Source: Anisus vortex
Lineage: Eukaryota; Mollusca; Gastropoda; Planorbidae
Length of the DNA: 64,000 nt
Direction of reading: 5' to 3'
Assembly: GCA_949126835.1 (NCBI GenBank)
Contig: OX421509.1
Location: 9,302,911-9,366,910 of the forward strand
Shown piece after piece: positions 1-11,787 of the stretch (positions within the stretch are counted from its first letter, which is position 1; each line of letters starts with the position of its first letter). Position numbers and translations under genes: made by a program. The notes under the pieces are model-generated. The model was not told the DNA's origin. It saw only the letters and a program-made list of their open reading frames with translations, and did no database searches.

Positions 1-315
1 TCCCTAAAATGTAAGTAAAATCTAATAATTATTATTTATACACATGAGACGGGTGTTCGATTCTCAGCCAGGGATAGTCCTAACTTTTTGTTAAATAAAA
101 AGAAATGCCCTTTTTAACCCGATGAAAATATTTATTTTAAATTCCTTAAATATTTTCAGAAAATGATTAATAATTTTTTTTTGTTTTATAGCTTTCTGTA
201 CAAATTTTTATCCGCAGAATTATGTGTGGTCTACTTATGCAGTTGACTTATGTATTTTATTAGTAGGCCTATGTATTGTTTTCCCCGCGCAACGCCGGGG
301 AATTTCGCTTGTTTT
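1..315 (+). mobile_element. 3' part of a Helitron-like element with tRNA-like segment (truncated by window start)
   Basis: Positions 45-85 hold a B-box-like segment (GGTGTTCGATTCTC) followed by T-rich DNA, an ACCCGATGAAAATATTTATTT stretch and a GC-rich terminal hairpin (CGCGCAACGCCGGGG) ending in CGCTTG near 310. The same order of parts occurs at 14,100-14,455, so this is the right-hand part of another copy. The terminal hairpin followed about ten bases later by a CT-containing end is the usual Helitron 3' architecture, although the canonical CTRR is CTTG here. Family assignment is an inference. Confidence 0.45.
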
Positions 316-469
316 GTAATAAAATCATATACAGTATTAATTTTGTTTAGGTATTCAAGAGCTGGACGGCGAGGCTGTATTCTGTCGTGGAAATTCAAAT
401 ATGCAAGAACCACGAAAATCACGTTGTAAACTCATGTAGGAGGATTCATGTAGGTTTATTTTTGTCTTC

Positions 470-545
470 TCGAGTGGCATTAGGGCCTGCGAATGGGTGG
501 CCTGAAATAGTCAAGATAACCAAGCAATTCTGCATCATTTAAAAC
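470..545 (+). mobile_element. degenerate LINE 3'-end fragment
   Basis: GAGTGGCATTAGGGCCTGCG and GAATGGGTGGCCTGAA are a decayed version of the segment seen intact near 9,072, 17,296 and 31,889, where it reads as the RAWNGLPE motif common at the C-terminus of non-LTR reverse transcriptase ORFs. Confidence 0.35.
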
Positions 546-1640
546 AAATATCGAAACGCAAAGTTAAGCTTAAACCACAGATGTCTTTACTTCACGTATT
601 TTTTTTTGCTTGCTTCCAAATTCGATAATATTATTTTTTTAGTATTATATGACTTAGTATTGTGTAATCCAATGCTTTAAAGGTCTGTTATGTACTAGGC
701 AGGGCCCGAATTACTAGTAGTGAGGTCCTAGGGTAGGCCTATTCTTATTTTCGCGGAATCGAAACAATGAAATATGATAATGACAGTAGTACTAATAATA
801 ATAGAAATGTTTACACGAAACTATGTGTATTTATTCAAAACAATAACTTATATTGAATATTTCACATGATTAAAATATTGTTAGAATATAGCTTAACTAA
901 TTTTTAACAATAACATCCAGACATTCTGCATACACACCGTTTGGACATGAGTTTGTAATTAGCTTAAATAACATCAAGAGGACAGAATCATGGGCTGTAC
1001 AATGCAAAGAAACATGGGGCCTTAGAAATGCTAAATGAAAAGTACTAAAACTTGTAGGTAATAGAACTGGGGTTTGGAGCCGGGACTCTGCAATAAGATA
1101 ATGTCTACTTCTTTCTCGGTACCTGAAACCGAGGATGAGAGCGAGTGATAATATTTTATCTTTATGAATGTTCATTTACTTTATATAACAGCAATTCACC
1201 TCGTCTGGAGGTCCCCCCCCCTTTAGGATTGACCCCCCCCCCCCCCCCCGGCTTCAGCAAATGTAAATTGGATTTAGGTCACGGGAAAAAAAAACGACTT
1301 GACCGTTGTTATTTAACTTTACACCTGACCATTATTGATCTACTTAAAGAAATATTTGTTTAAAAGAGGTAAAGAAATGAATGGATCGATAAAGGACCAA
1401 CGGTTGTGATTATCGGTGCTGACGTATTTAGAAACCTGGGATAAATGGATTCATTGCAACGTTGCTGTCTGTTAAGTCTTCTTTTACGAAAAAGAACCAA
1501 TGGGCGATAAATGTGACACACAGGGTCCGAAATGATACGATAACGCATAATCAATAATTGACAGTGGGCTTAACCCAGTTGGCCACAAGTGTAGCTTTGA
1601 ACAAAGGTGACCGCGCCATGTCGGTTAAATAGCAGATGAC
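546..1640. other. no recognised feature
   Basis: AT-rich sequence with short C-runs near 1,210-1,250. Small open frames here show no domain, no coding bias that I can see, and no splice-site context. Nothing can be assigned. Confidence 0.5.
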
Positions 1641-2300
1641 CCATTGTGTGACATTGTGTCTGTATTGAAAAAGTTGACCCATGTGTCTGTCTTGAAAAAT
1701 GACCAATGTGTCTGCATTTAAAAGATACCCCATTGTTTGTTTGTATTGAAAAGATGACCCAGTGTGTTTGAATAAAAAAGATGACCCAGTGTGTTTGAAT
1801 AAAAAAGATGACCCATGTGTCTATATTAAAAAAAATGACCCAAAGTGTCTGTATTTAAAAAAGATGACCATGTGTCTGAAATGAAAAGATGACCAATGTG
1901 TCTGTATGTGAAAGATGACCAATGTGTCTGTATGTAAAAGATGACCAATGTGTCTGTATGTAAAAGATGACCAATGTGTCTGTATTAAAAAAGATGACCA
2001 ATGTGTCTGTATTAAAAAAGATGACCAATGTGTCTGTATGTAAACGATGACCAATGTGTCTGTAATGAAAAGATGACCAATGTGTCTGTATTAAAAAAGA
2101 TGACCAATGTGTCTGTATTAAAAAAGATGACCAATGTGTCTGTATTAAAAAAGATGACCAATGTGTCTGTATGTAAAAGATGACCAATTTGTCTGTATTA
2201 AAAAAGATGACCAGTGTGTCTGTATTAAAAAAGATGACTAATGTGTCTGTTTGAAAAGATGACCAATGTGTCTGTATGTAAAAGATGACTAATGTGTTTG
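1640..2300. repeat. minisatellite, unit about 25-29 bp
   Basis: A unit of the form AAAGATGACCAATGTGTCTG plus TAT(G/T)(T/A)AAA repeats more than 20 times with variable spacing. The left end is more diverged (ACCCATGTGTCT) and the right end has TTTGTCTG variants, which is usual for an array decaying at its edges. Minus-strand frames through it are repeat shadows (TDTLVIF). Confidence 0.9.
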
Positions 2301-2304
2301 CACA

Positions 2305-2700
2305 TTTGTAGCCCAAAAACAAACATCCAAACACACACATACATATTGTCAACCACACACACGCACACACACACGCACACGCACACACACACGCAACCAT
2401 ACTCACATAAATCCAGCCACCTACACATCCAACCATGCGCACACACACACATGACCAGCCACACATGGCCAACCACACACAAACGCAACCACGCACACAG
2501 ACACACACACCCGTCCAGCCTCTCAGGGCTAAAATCCTACAAAACGATGTAAACGCAAATCAATAACGCCCTCAAGTACACGTCATTGTCAACTTTTAGC
2601 GCAATAATTACAGTCATTAGCAACGCACACACTTACACACAACAATCTTACACACATACACACACATACACACACATACACACACAACAACAGCTTTCAT
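2305..2700. repeat. CA-rich microsatellite tract
   Basis: Irregular (CA)n/(CACG)n blocks at 2,330-2,510 and 2,620-2,690. They follow directly on the minisatellite and carry no gene signal. Confidence 0.85.
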
Positions 2701-2854
2701 AGTGTCCTAAGTCCTAACCATCATCGACACATTTCAATTTTCATTGCAAACCACCCATTCACCCAAAAAAAAAGAAAAAAGTCCTCCTTTTTTTAAAACC
2801 ATTTTGAAATAAAATATTGAGTCTTTTATAGTCCATACTTTTGTTCGTAATATC

Positions 2855-3152
2855 TGGATAGCAGTAAATAATTTCCCTCGTACAACTTATTAATGGCAAA
2901 GGGTTTGATTTAAAAGACTTCTTTTCGGAATTCCCGATTCCCTTTTGTACTGTACACTTCCGTTTTTATGTTATCGCTATGATTTTCTCAATGAAAAATT
3001 AAAATAAAAAAATCGAAAGTTGTATAGAGCGGAAAAAATTAGGCAAACGTAAGAGCGTAGAAGTCATTTACGACAGCGTTATTGGATGCGCACGGAAAAA
3101 GAACATATGAGCTCTAAAAACAGAGCAAACGATTCCATCTTATTATAATATT
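2855..3152. mobile_element. MITE, family with CTATAATAAGA-type inverted ends (left end decayed)
   Basis: Shares a long core with copies at 23,063-23,352 and 28,858-29,226, including CGGAATTCCCGATTCCCTTT, GATTTTCTCAATGAAAAATT and the right end CAAACGATTCCATCTTATTA. No coding capacity is seen. The left boundary is uncertain. Confidence 0.6.
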
Positions 3153-3242
3153 TGATAAAACACACTAAGCCTATCTTATGACTCGATTTCAAATTGTTTT
3201 ATATAGTAATTATTCTTTTTAACGATGGTATTTTTTATTTCT

Positions 3243-3532
3243 ACTATAGTTAAGGCGGCCGAGCGGCAGCGCGTTCGACTGGCGATCCGAAGGTTCTGGG
3301 TTCGAATCCTAACGAACGCTGGGATTTTTTTCCCGTCTGCATTGAGGGTGTCCCTGAGTCTACCCCCCCTCCCAACTCTGATGGGGGACCTGACACTAGA
3401 TGGGGGTAAAGTAAAGGCGGCTGGGCCATAGTGCTGACCACACATCCCCTCGTATGCCGTGACCACAGAAACTGGTGAACGCTGCTTTACCAGCCCTATG
3501 ATCAGTCCGAAGGTTAGGCCTACTTTACCTTA
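3243..3532 (+). mobile_element. tRNA-derived SINE (family A)
   Basis: A Pol III-type head gives an A-box-like GGCCGAGCGGCAGCGCGTTC and a B box GGGTTCGAATCCT, followed by the family body (GGGGGTAAAGTAAAGGCGG, ACAGAAACTGGTGAACGCTG) and the tail ATCAGTCCGAAGG. About sixteen copies or fragments in both orientations occur in the window. It is the clearest full-length copy at the left end. Confidence 0.8.
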
Positions 3533-3879
3533 TTCGCGCTTTACAGATGCTCCCTTAGGGTAACGCCCATGTAGGCCTATAATATATACCTGGCGAATGA
3601 ATAATATGTAAAGATAATGCTTTAAAAAAAAGATTGTGTAAAATGGAGGATTTCGACCTCAAGTATGCCACCCATTACTCCCCGCTCCCCCGACACCGAC
3701 TGTAGGAGTTCGGTAATCTTCAACCTGGAACAAGAAAGGTGCGTTCTTGATGTTTCAATCTTTGAATGCAGGTTAGGGTCGAGGCAAGACGGCAAGACGG
3801 CAAGACGTAAGCAGAAGTAAGATGCACTCTAGCAAGGAATGTTTTAAATATAGACCAGTGATAGTAGATTTAGTGCGCT

Positions 3880-5235
3880 ACGGTATAAATTTGTGTAGCA
3901 AAGTATAGTACCGGTATAGTATTAGTATAGTTTAGATTATACAGTATAGTACAATATAGTTTAGTATAATATGGTATAGTACAATATAATATACTAAAAT
4001 ACTAATATAATATACTATAATATAATGTAGTGTGGTATAATATGGTACAATATAGTTAAGTAAAATATAATGTAGTGTAGTACCATTATGGTAGGCCTAT
4101 AGTAGGCTACAATATAGTTTAGTATAATATGGTATAGTACAATATTGTAGGTCTTTAGTATACCTAATATTTAGTATCATATAGTATAGTAGGCCTACAA
4201 TATATTAGGCCTATAGTAGGCCTATAGGCTAATATAATGTAGTATGGTAGCCTATATTATAATATGGTATAGTAGGCCTATATTGTTTTGTATAGCATTG
4301 ATCTAGTAGTCTACTGTATCGATATAGTAGGTTATTTGTGTTGTATAGTATAAACCATTCTAAAATAGTATATTATATTACTTACATATCATTCAAGTAG
4401 TAGTATTGTATAGTATTAGCTTATAGCTATAGCTTAGTAGGTCAATACTATTAGTGTATTATACTAGGCCTATATAGGCATACTATATACTTTTTTGTAT
4501 ATTATTTTATATTGTTATGGTGTTAGTATTATTATAGCATAATAAATTAACCCCTTTGGACCGAATTGATCCATATGGCTGGTCAAGCAGCGTTAACCAG
4601 TTTCCGTTCCCTCCCTCTTATAATAAGAAATTGTGTGGTCAGCACAATGCCTAGCCACCTTTATAATAGTAGCCTATAGCATCAATAGACATACTACACA
4701 ATAGTGTTAATTTAGTAAAGCGACGTAAAATATTAATGAATATTATATACTTATATACTCTAATATAGTAGCCTACAGTAGCAGAGGCATATAAAAAGGT
4801 TGTTACTTCTTTATCGAAATTGTAAGGTAGAGTTTAAAGTATAAAAGAGTATATTAAAAGTATTCTAGAGTAGCAATAGCATTTAGTATAGGCCTATTAG
4901 TAGGCCTATAAACTATAGTTGTATAGTAGGCTGATAGAGTAACGAGGCCGCCTATAAAGTAGCCTATAGACTAGGCCTAAGTTCCTATAATTCAGTTCCT
5001 ACTGTATCGATATTGAGTAATATTGTATAGTAGGCTATAAATTTAAAATAAACTAGACTAGGCCTATATTAAAGTAGGCCTATGGCCTATAGTATAGCAT
5101 TGCACATATTACTAAATAGTAGGACTAAAGACTGAAGTGTAGATTAGGCCTATATAGTTAACTAGACTTCAGTATTAATAAAACTAGACATAGACTCTGT
5201 ATAAAACTCAGTATAGAGGAGAACGTTTGTTCTTT
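3880..5235. repeat. AT-rich low-complexity region (TATAGTA / TAGGCCTA)
   Basis: Over 1.3 kb is dominated by overlapping TATAGTA, AATATAG and the palindrome TAGGCCTA, without a fixed period. It looks like slippage-expanded low-complexity DNA and not a defined satellite. A SINE fragment interrupts it at 4,555-4,665. Confidence 0.75.
4555..4665 (-). mobile_element. SINE family A fragment
   Basis: The segments GACCGAATTGATCC, AGCGTTAACCAGTTTCC and GTGTGGTCAGCACAATGCC match the complement of the family A tail and middle. Confidence 0.65.
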
Positions 5236-5479
5236 TTAAATCGAAATTCGCGCTAATTTCATTCATGAATTACAGAACAAAGATAAACTTACCTATTTCG
5301 CAGCTAGTCACTTTTTGAAGATTGGAATTATTAGATACATAAATTGTAAGAAAAAAAGTCCTAGATCTCCATTTAATTCACAATAGTTGTATGCGGTAGC
5401 AATTACACCAAAAGCTTACAATGTCTTTCACATAACTCAAAGTTTGTAAGCAGCAAAAACTTTTACAAGTCGTCTGCTA

Positions 5480-6760
5480 GACAGTTTTTTTTTCCTCTCT
5501 CTCTCTCACCCCCTTCTTGTTTTTTTTTATTTCGCGTGTGCGCGTCAAAATATTACCCCTCGACACAACGTCCGTTGGTTAGACATGGGGGGGAAAAAAC
5601 TGACATGGCGACTACACACACACACGCACACACACACACACTCCAGCTCAGCAGAAGTAATGCATATAGTTGCGCACTATTCAAGCAAAAAAAAAAAGGA
5701 GAAGGTTAATAATAAAATGCAATAAGTCCCGCTCTATGAAGAAGAAAGAAAAAATACAGACGTAACTGCAAAGGGGGTGGGGGGAGGGGGCGGAAGGAGT
5801 GGGGAGGGGGAGGGAGAACTACCACCAACAACAAAAAATAAGAGGAGGAAAAAAAAAACGCCACTTCTTTCAAAGAAAAAAAAAATAAACGAAAAAGAGT
5901 GAGGGAGATGAGATTTCTAGGAGAATCAAGAACACGTCGTCTGCTAGAAAGCAGTGCAGTGGTGCAGTTGTCTACTAACTGCACACTTCTTTCTTTCTTT
6001 CTTTTTTTCCCCTCGCGGCCGCCTCCTCGCTCATTCCCTCCTCCCCCCGGTTTTTTAACTTCGTTCGTAATCATCTGCTCCTCACTATTGCATGAAAGAA
6101 TGAAGAGTGCATTTTTTTCCCTCTCTCTTTCTCTCTCTCTTTCTCTCTCTCTTCTCTTCTCGTTCTTGTCTTTTGGTGCGTGTTTGGCGGTGGGGGGAGG
6201 GAAGGCGGAGGGACGGGGTGGGATTGGATGGGCGGGCTAGGAGAAAGAAGAAGAAGAAGTCATGGAATGGGGGGGGGGTCGAATTTGGAAGGGGTTGGGG
6301 GGGGGAATCACTTCGACTGTTTATTTCATGCAGGTTTCTGCAACCCCCTCCCCCCTTCCCAAAACACACACAGGGCCAAAATCTGCTCTTTTTTTTTAAA
6401 AAAAGTTTATTTTTTCTTTCTTTAGGAGTTTTTTAGGACAAGACTATGCCGATCTTGAAAAAAAAAACAACAAAAAAAAAACAATAACACCAATAATAAT
6501 AAAAAACAACAACCGCTGGCCGAATACTAGGGTAAGGGTAAGAAAAGGGGAGGGGCTAAGGGGGTGGGGGAGGAGATACGGGGTAGGGCTAAGGGGGGGT
6601 AGGGGAGGGGGCACAGAAAGGGGTGCGAAGATGTTTGTTGTTGTTTTTTTTTTGTATTTTTTTTTCTTGAAAGAAAGGTAACTCAAACAAAAAAAATTAT
6701 AATAAAATATAGGAATTAAAATTTGAAGGGGGGAAAAAATCATTTGCTTAAGTGGCGGGT
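5480..6760. repeat. purine/pyrimidine-rich simple-sequence region
   Basis: Contains (CT)n, (CA)n at 5,615-5,642, GGGGGAGG-type tracts and A/T runs. Several open frames exist on both strands, but all are low-complexity (Pro/Ser/Arg/Gly runs) and none shows a domain. No gene is supported. Confidence 0.6.
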
Positions 6761-7013
6761 AAAACGATGGATTAGTTCAAATTTTTAAATCTTAAACACA
6801 GACCAGGACTGCAAGAAAGAAAACACGGCACGAATCATGCCCCCCCCCCTCTCCCCTTTTTTTTTATTGTGTGGTTGAATGGTGTTAGAATCTTTGAAGT
6901 TATGTGTTTCTATAAGCTCCGAAGTTAGCTCACATACAAATATGCTCAAAAAGAGCTTTGAAATTGAAAGCTAAATTAATTAAACTCATCTTTGAAACGA
7001 ATTATTCATTTTT

Positions 7014-7094
7014 TTAACCCTTCCCGTACCGACCTACTTCTATCTATCCTGCATTCAGTTCCGCTATATACGCGCCCGGGACTGTAAGGGTTAA
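7014..7094 (+). mobile_element. 81-bp TTAA MITE (piggyBac-like ends), copy 1
   Basis: Starts TTAACCCTTCCCGTACCG and ends CGGGACTGTAAGGGTTAA, so the ends are TTAA plus CCCTT in inverted orientation. TTAA duplication and CCYT termini are hallmarks of piggyBac transposons. There are three further copies of identical total length at 20,122, 35,505 and 35,723. Confidence 0.7.
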
Positions 7095-7483
7095 AAAAAA
7101 AACTGAGCTAGAAAGTTTTAGAGATGGACGATATTTTAAAGTGAGCTTTGGTCAGTGGTACCAGTGGTCGGGAGATAGAGCGCTACCCCCAAATCCCCAA
7201 AGACTTCGTTTGTGTCCATCCACTAGATGTATAGGAACTTTGGTAGGGACTTCGATGTAGAAAATGATGACTTCCAATAACTTTCTCATAACGGCTTTGT
7301 TGATTGGTTGATAAAAACAAATGAAATACAACCTTTAATTTGTTTACATTAGGTAGGTGATTGCAAACTATTTTAAGGGAAATTTTCCAAGTTAGATCGA
7401 ATATTTAGTAACTTTATTGTTTGAAATTATGGCATTTTTTAGAATTTTTGTTTTTAGTAAAATATGCAGTTTTTTTTTAAATA

Positions 7484-7697
7484 TGTGGCATGGGGGCTGA
7501 GCCGGCAGCGCGTTCGACTGGCTTACTGGAGGTCCTGGGTTCGAATCCTGGTGAAGGCTAGGATTTCTCCCCAGGACTGATGGGTACCTGACATTAGTGG
7601 GGGTAAAGTAAAGGCGGGTGGGCACATTGTGCTGGCCACACAATCCCCTAGTATGCCGTGGTCAAAGAAACTGGTGAAAGAGTCCTTTACTAAAACT
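7484..7697 (+). mobile_element. SINE family A
   Basis: The head CAGCGCGTTCGACTGGC, the B box GGGTTCGAATCCTGG, the body GGGGGTAAAGTAAAGGCGGG and GCTGGCCACACAATCCCCTA are all present. It ends in an AAACTGGTGAAAGAGTCC variant of the usual tail. Confidence 0.8.
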
Positions 7698-7924
7698 CAG
7701 TCTAAATCCCCAAATTACGGGTTCGACATATCTGCAAGTCAAGTTGGATAATCCTAAAGGTGTGACCTACCCGGTGGGCACACCACGTCGCATAGACGGG
7801 GAAACCGCGTCGAAACCACAACCTTGTTTCCCCGTCGATACGACGTGATGTGCCCGCTGGGTATATATCCACTGGTGCGACCTACACTTATACGTGAGTA
7901 TATACGATAAATCTCTATAGCTAC

Positions 7925-8600
7925 ATATATTGTAACATATATAGAACATAGAACATACACACAATAGAACAAACACAACATAGAACATACACACCATAGA
8001 ACATACGCACTTTAGAACATACACACTTTAGAAAATACATAGCATAGAACATTCACAACATAGAACATACACAACATAGAACATGCACAACATAGAACAC
8101 ACACAACATAGAACATACACAACATAGAACATACACAACATAGCACATACACAACATAGAACATACACAACATAGAACATGCACAACATAGAACATGCAC
8201 AACATAGAACAAACATGCACAACATAAAACATACACAACATAGAACATACACAACATAGAACATGCACAACATAGAACATGCACAACATAGAACAAACAT
8301 GCACAACATAAAACATACACAACATAGAACATGCACAACATAGAACATACACAACATAGAACAAGCACAACATTGAACATACACAACATAGAACATGCAC
8401 AACATAGAACATACACAACATAGAACATACACAACATAGAACATACACAACATAGAACATAAACAACATAGAACATACACAACGTAGAACATACACAACA
8501 TAGAACATACACAACATAGAACATTCACAACATAGAACATACACAACATATAACATACACAACATAGAACATACACAACATTGAAAATAAATTACAACAT
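7925..8600. repeat. 16-bp tandem array (AACATAGAACATACAC)
   Basis: About 40 units of AACATAGAACATACAC with TTC, TGC and occasional 20-bp expanded variants (GAACAAACATGCACAAC). All three minus-strand frames are open because the unit lacks stops in that direction; the resulting Cys/Val/Met/Tyr repeats are not considered a gene. Confidence 0.95.
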
Positions 8601-8639
8601 ACAAAACCAATACAAAATGAGACCATTAATATATATATT

Positions 8640-9060
8640 ATAATTGTAGCCCATAGACTACTTATACATCTCCATTTCATTGATGTCAATGTGTCTAAGA
8701 TTTTACGTTAGTAAGTATGTTTACAGAGACTGAAGGGGGGGGGGGCGCATTGTCTAGTTGAGAAAGTGGGGCGGTCAGAGGCGGGATGCCTAAAAAAAAA
8801 GATTTTTTTTTAGTTTTAAAGTAGTAATTACATTGTACCATGGGTGCTACAGGAAGTTGGTGGGGGAAGGGGGGTCGGACCCATAACTCCCTTCTGAGTT
8901 CGCCGACCTCAGATGTTCAGTAACTAGCAGATAGTCCCTCAGTGTTGCAAGCTTTGACTGGGACTATTCATCATCTAGTAGTTCGCTATGTGTAGTTTTA
9001 TATAGTGGACACTGGGTGGAATTGTGCATTGTGAAGAGATGCATGAAAAATGAAGTGATA
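8640..9060. other. no recognised feature
   Basis: Mixed AT-rich DNA with a G-run near 8,735-8,750 and poly-A/T tracts. Nothing assignable is seen. Confidence 0.4.
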
Positions 9061-9071
9061 TCATACCGTGC

Positions 9072-9255
9072 ATTTGGGCATGGAATGGGTTGCCTGAACA
9101 AACCAGGAAAACGAGTTACATAACATCATTTAAAATTTTAATAAAAATGCAAGACCAGACTCGGACCACGGATGAGCGTAAGACGCAATAATCTTCTTTA
9201 TAGAAGGAGCGTCTGTAATGTATAAGATACGATAAATAGATGGGTTGATAATTAG
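9072..9255 (+). mobile_element. LINE 3' end (family B)
   Basis: GCATGGAATGGGTTGCCTGA encodes the AWNGLPE motif, followed by the family 3' tail (GACTCGGACCACGGATGAGC, CTTCTTTATAGAAGGAGCG, AAGATACGATA). The AWNxLP motif near the end of an ORF is typical for the C-terminus of non-LTR retrotransposon reverse transcriptase proteins; the copy is a 5'-truncated remnant. Confidence 0.6.
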
Positions 9256-9279
9256 ATAAGATTTTGTTGAAATTTGTCG

Positions 9280-10078
9280 AGACAGACAACCTATAGACAG
9301 ACACCCTATAGACAGACAACCTATAGACAGACAACCTATAGACAGACATCTATAGACAGACAACCCATAGACAGACAACCTATAGACAGACAACCCATAG
9401 AAAGACAACCTATAGACAGACAACCTATAGACAGACAACCCATAGACAGACAACCTATAGACAGACAACCCATAGACAGACAACGTATAGATAGACAACC
9501 TATAGACAGACAACCCATAGGCAGACAACCCATAGACAGACAACCCATAGAAAGACAACATATAGACAGACAACCTATAGACAGACAACCTATAGACAGA
9601 CAACCTATAGACAGACAACCCATAGACAGACAGTCTATAGACAGAAAACCCAGAGACAGACAACCTATAGACAGACAACCCATAGACAGACAACCTATAG
9701 ACAGACAACCTATAGACAGACAACCTATAGACAGACAATTCATAGACAGACAACCTATAGACAGACAACCCATAGACAGACAACCTATAGACAGACAACC
9801 CATAGACAGACAACGTATAGATAGACAACCTATAGACAGACAACCCATAGGCAGATGTCCCATAGACAGACAACCCATAGACAGACAACATATAGACAGA
9901 CAACGTATAGATAGACAACCTATAGACAGACAACCCATAGACAGACAACCTATAGACAGACAACCTATAGACAGACAACCTATAGACAGACAACCTATAG
10001 ACAGACAATATGTAGACAGACAACCTATAGACAGACAACCTATAGACATACAACCTATAGACAGACACCGTGTAAAGA
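9280..10078. repeat. 15-bp tandem array (CAACCTATAGACAGA)
   Basis: About 53 units in near-perfect register, so each 60 bases hold four units. Variants CCCATA, CGTATAGATA, CCCATAGGCAGA and AAAGACAA mark individual units. The motif group CGTATAGATA...CCCATAGGCAGA recurs about 330 bp apart, showing block duplication. Period 15 leaves long open frames in both strands (DRQPI, RLSVY/CLSIG), which are shadows of the array. Confidence 0.95.
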
Positions 10079-10194
10079 AACAGACAGACAGAAACACAGA
10101 AAAATTTCTATAGATAAATAAGATAGATAGCCTACATATAGATCAATGGACAGGCAGATAGTTTTATAGATAAGTAAAAGTTAAGTGATCGAGT

Positions 10195-10292
10195 CGCACC
10201 TATTTGATCCCTAGAGCCAGGTAGGCAGCGTCCAAAAGTTTCTGTGTCACGACGTTAAGGGGAGTGTGTGGCCAGCGCAATGCATCGACACA
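10195..10292 (-). mobile_element. SINE family A fragment
   Basis: The complement of the family tail and middle: AGCGTCCAAAAGTTTCTGTG followed by GTGTGTGGCCAGCGCAATGC. The tRNA-like head is absent. Confidence 0.6.
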
Positions 10293-10299
10293 TTTAAAA

Positions 10300-10870
10300 A
10301 AAAAAGTGATATAAAAATATATAAAATTATATATATAATGAAAAAAATATGAAACCACTTTTTTGCTTTAATGATAGTAGCATGACACACATTTTTTAAA
10401 TCTTCTATTAACTTAACGCAAGAGAAAATGACTTGACAGGTTCTATGCTAAAAATATGAATAAAAAAATTAAATCTAAATTAAGATAATGGTTATATAAT
10501 GGCTATGTACTTTATATATGAAGCCCCCATTCATGAGTATGTAAAATAAAAATAAAAAATCTTACATCCTCTTTGTTCTTTAACATATTTTACCTTCAAG
10601 TTGCGTCCCCTCTCTCTCTCTCTCTCTTTCCTTTTCTTAATTAGCTATGGGGCTATTTTTAGACTGCTCCGATTATAACTTTATATACAAATAATTTACA
10701 TGCATTTAGCGCTGAACTCTTTATCTCGTTTAGGTCTTCGGCGCATTCAATGGTTGCACTTGTAATGTACCAGTATCATTGAAAGAATTGCAGAAGATTG
10801 CAGACCAAAAAAAAACATATACTGTGTGTGCACAATTTAAAATATAAAACATGCAGATAGACAGATAGAC
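10300..10870. other. no recognised feature
   Basis: AT-rich intergenic DNA with a short (CT)n run at 10,610-10,628 and (GATA/CAGA) repeats at 10,855-10,885. Confidence 0.4.
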
Positions 10871-10876
10871 AGATAG

Positions 10877-11088
10877 ACAGATAGTTCGGCAACCTATTGA
10901 TAATGGTATGCCATCTGTAGTATTTCTAATTAGTTCAGCGTGCCAAAAGTCTACATTTGATCCTGCTCTAGCTGTAGTCTTTAGAAAAGTCTTGGGGTGC
11001 CTTTTTTTTTTAGTCTTACGCGTGCCCTTCACAGATCGCTCAGTGCGCCGAGTCTGGCACGCGTGCCGAGGGTTGCCAATCCCTGGAC
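10877..11088. mobile_element. hAT-type MITE, GGTCGGCAAC family (diverged copy)
   Basis: The left part TTCGGCAACC and the right part TCTGGCACGCGTGCCGAGGG plus GGTTGCCAATCCCTG match the ends of the copies at 19,731, 36,398 and 51,816. The left end is degraded and I see no clear target duplication. Confidence 0.5.
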
Positions 11089-11261
11089 AAGAGATACTGT
11101 AGTTTTTCCTCCAGCTCTAAACTTGTCTTTTCAGATTAGGGCTTTCGAATCTGCTACTTCGTACGATCTTCAGACAAACACAGAACTGTGGATGGTCTCC
11201 GACAAATCCTGCAAACTGCGAAACCCGGAATAAGAGTCTCTTATATCTCATCTCATGGGAC

Positions 11262-11535
11262 ATAGTAGCGGAGCGGCAGCGCGTTCGAATGACGAGCCGA
11301 AGTTTCCGGGTTCGAATCCTGGTGCAGGCTAGGATTTTTTCCCGGGTCTGGAGGGTTGTCCATTAGTCTACCCAGCTCTGATGGGTACCTGACCTTAGTT
11401 GGGGTAAAGTAAAGGCGGCTGTGCACAGTGCTGGCCACACAATCACATAGTATGCCGTGGCCACAGAAACTGGTGAACGCTGCTTCATCGGACCTATGGA
11501 TCAATTTGGTCCAACGGGTACTTTACTTTTTTTAT
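11262..11535 (+). mobile_element. SINE family A
   Basis: Full-length in appearance: head GCGGAGCGGCAGCGCGTTCG, B box GGTTCGAATCC at 11,309-11,319, body GGGGTAAAGTAAAGGCGG, and tail GATCAATTTGGTCCAACGGG with TACTTTACTT at the end. Confidence 0.8.
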
Positions 11536-11787
11536 ATCTCATCTCAGAACTGGCCCATTTTCAAAAGCTCTGGGCGTACTTTCTCCCATATCCCGTGCCT
11601 AGTTTTGTTAACTAATCCTGACACTGTCAGGTTGTAAGAGTAGAATATTCTTTTTTTACGATCGCGCTTGACTTGGCTGCCTTAGTGTTAGGACCGAAGG
11701 AACCCACTTTTCTATTGATATCAACCTGGCATTAACTGCACTAGGAGGGACTTTAGTGTTAATGCACTGTACAGTATGCACTTTGAC

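Noticed and set aside
3250..3310. Functional tRNA gene
   Set aside because: The A/B-box head belongs to a SINE with many copies; the arms do not make a full cloverleaf that I could confirm.
8012..8610. Three long minus-strand frames rich in Cys, Val, Met and Tyr
   Set aside because: All three frames of the same strand are open across a 16-bp tandem array; this is repeat composition and not coding.
7925..10078. CRISPR-like appearance of regularly spaced repeats
   Set aside because: Units are contiguous tandem repeats without unique spacers, and the DNA is eukaryotic.
9116..10113. Frames of 250-312 codons on both strands
   Set aside because: A 15-bp array keeps frames open on both strands; the proteins are five-residue repeats without any start or domain context.
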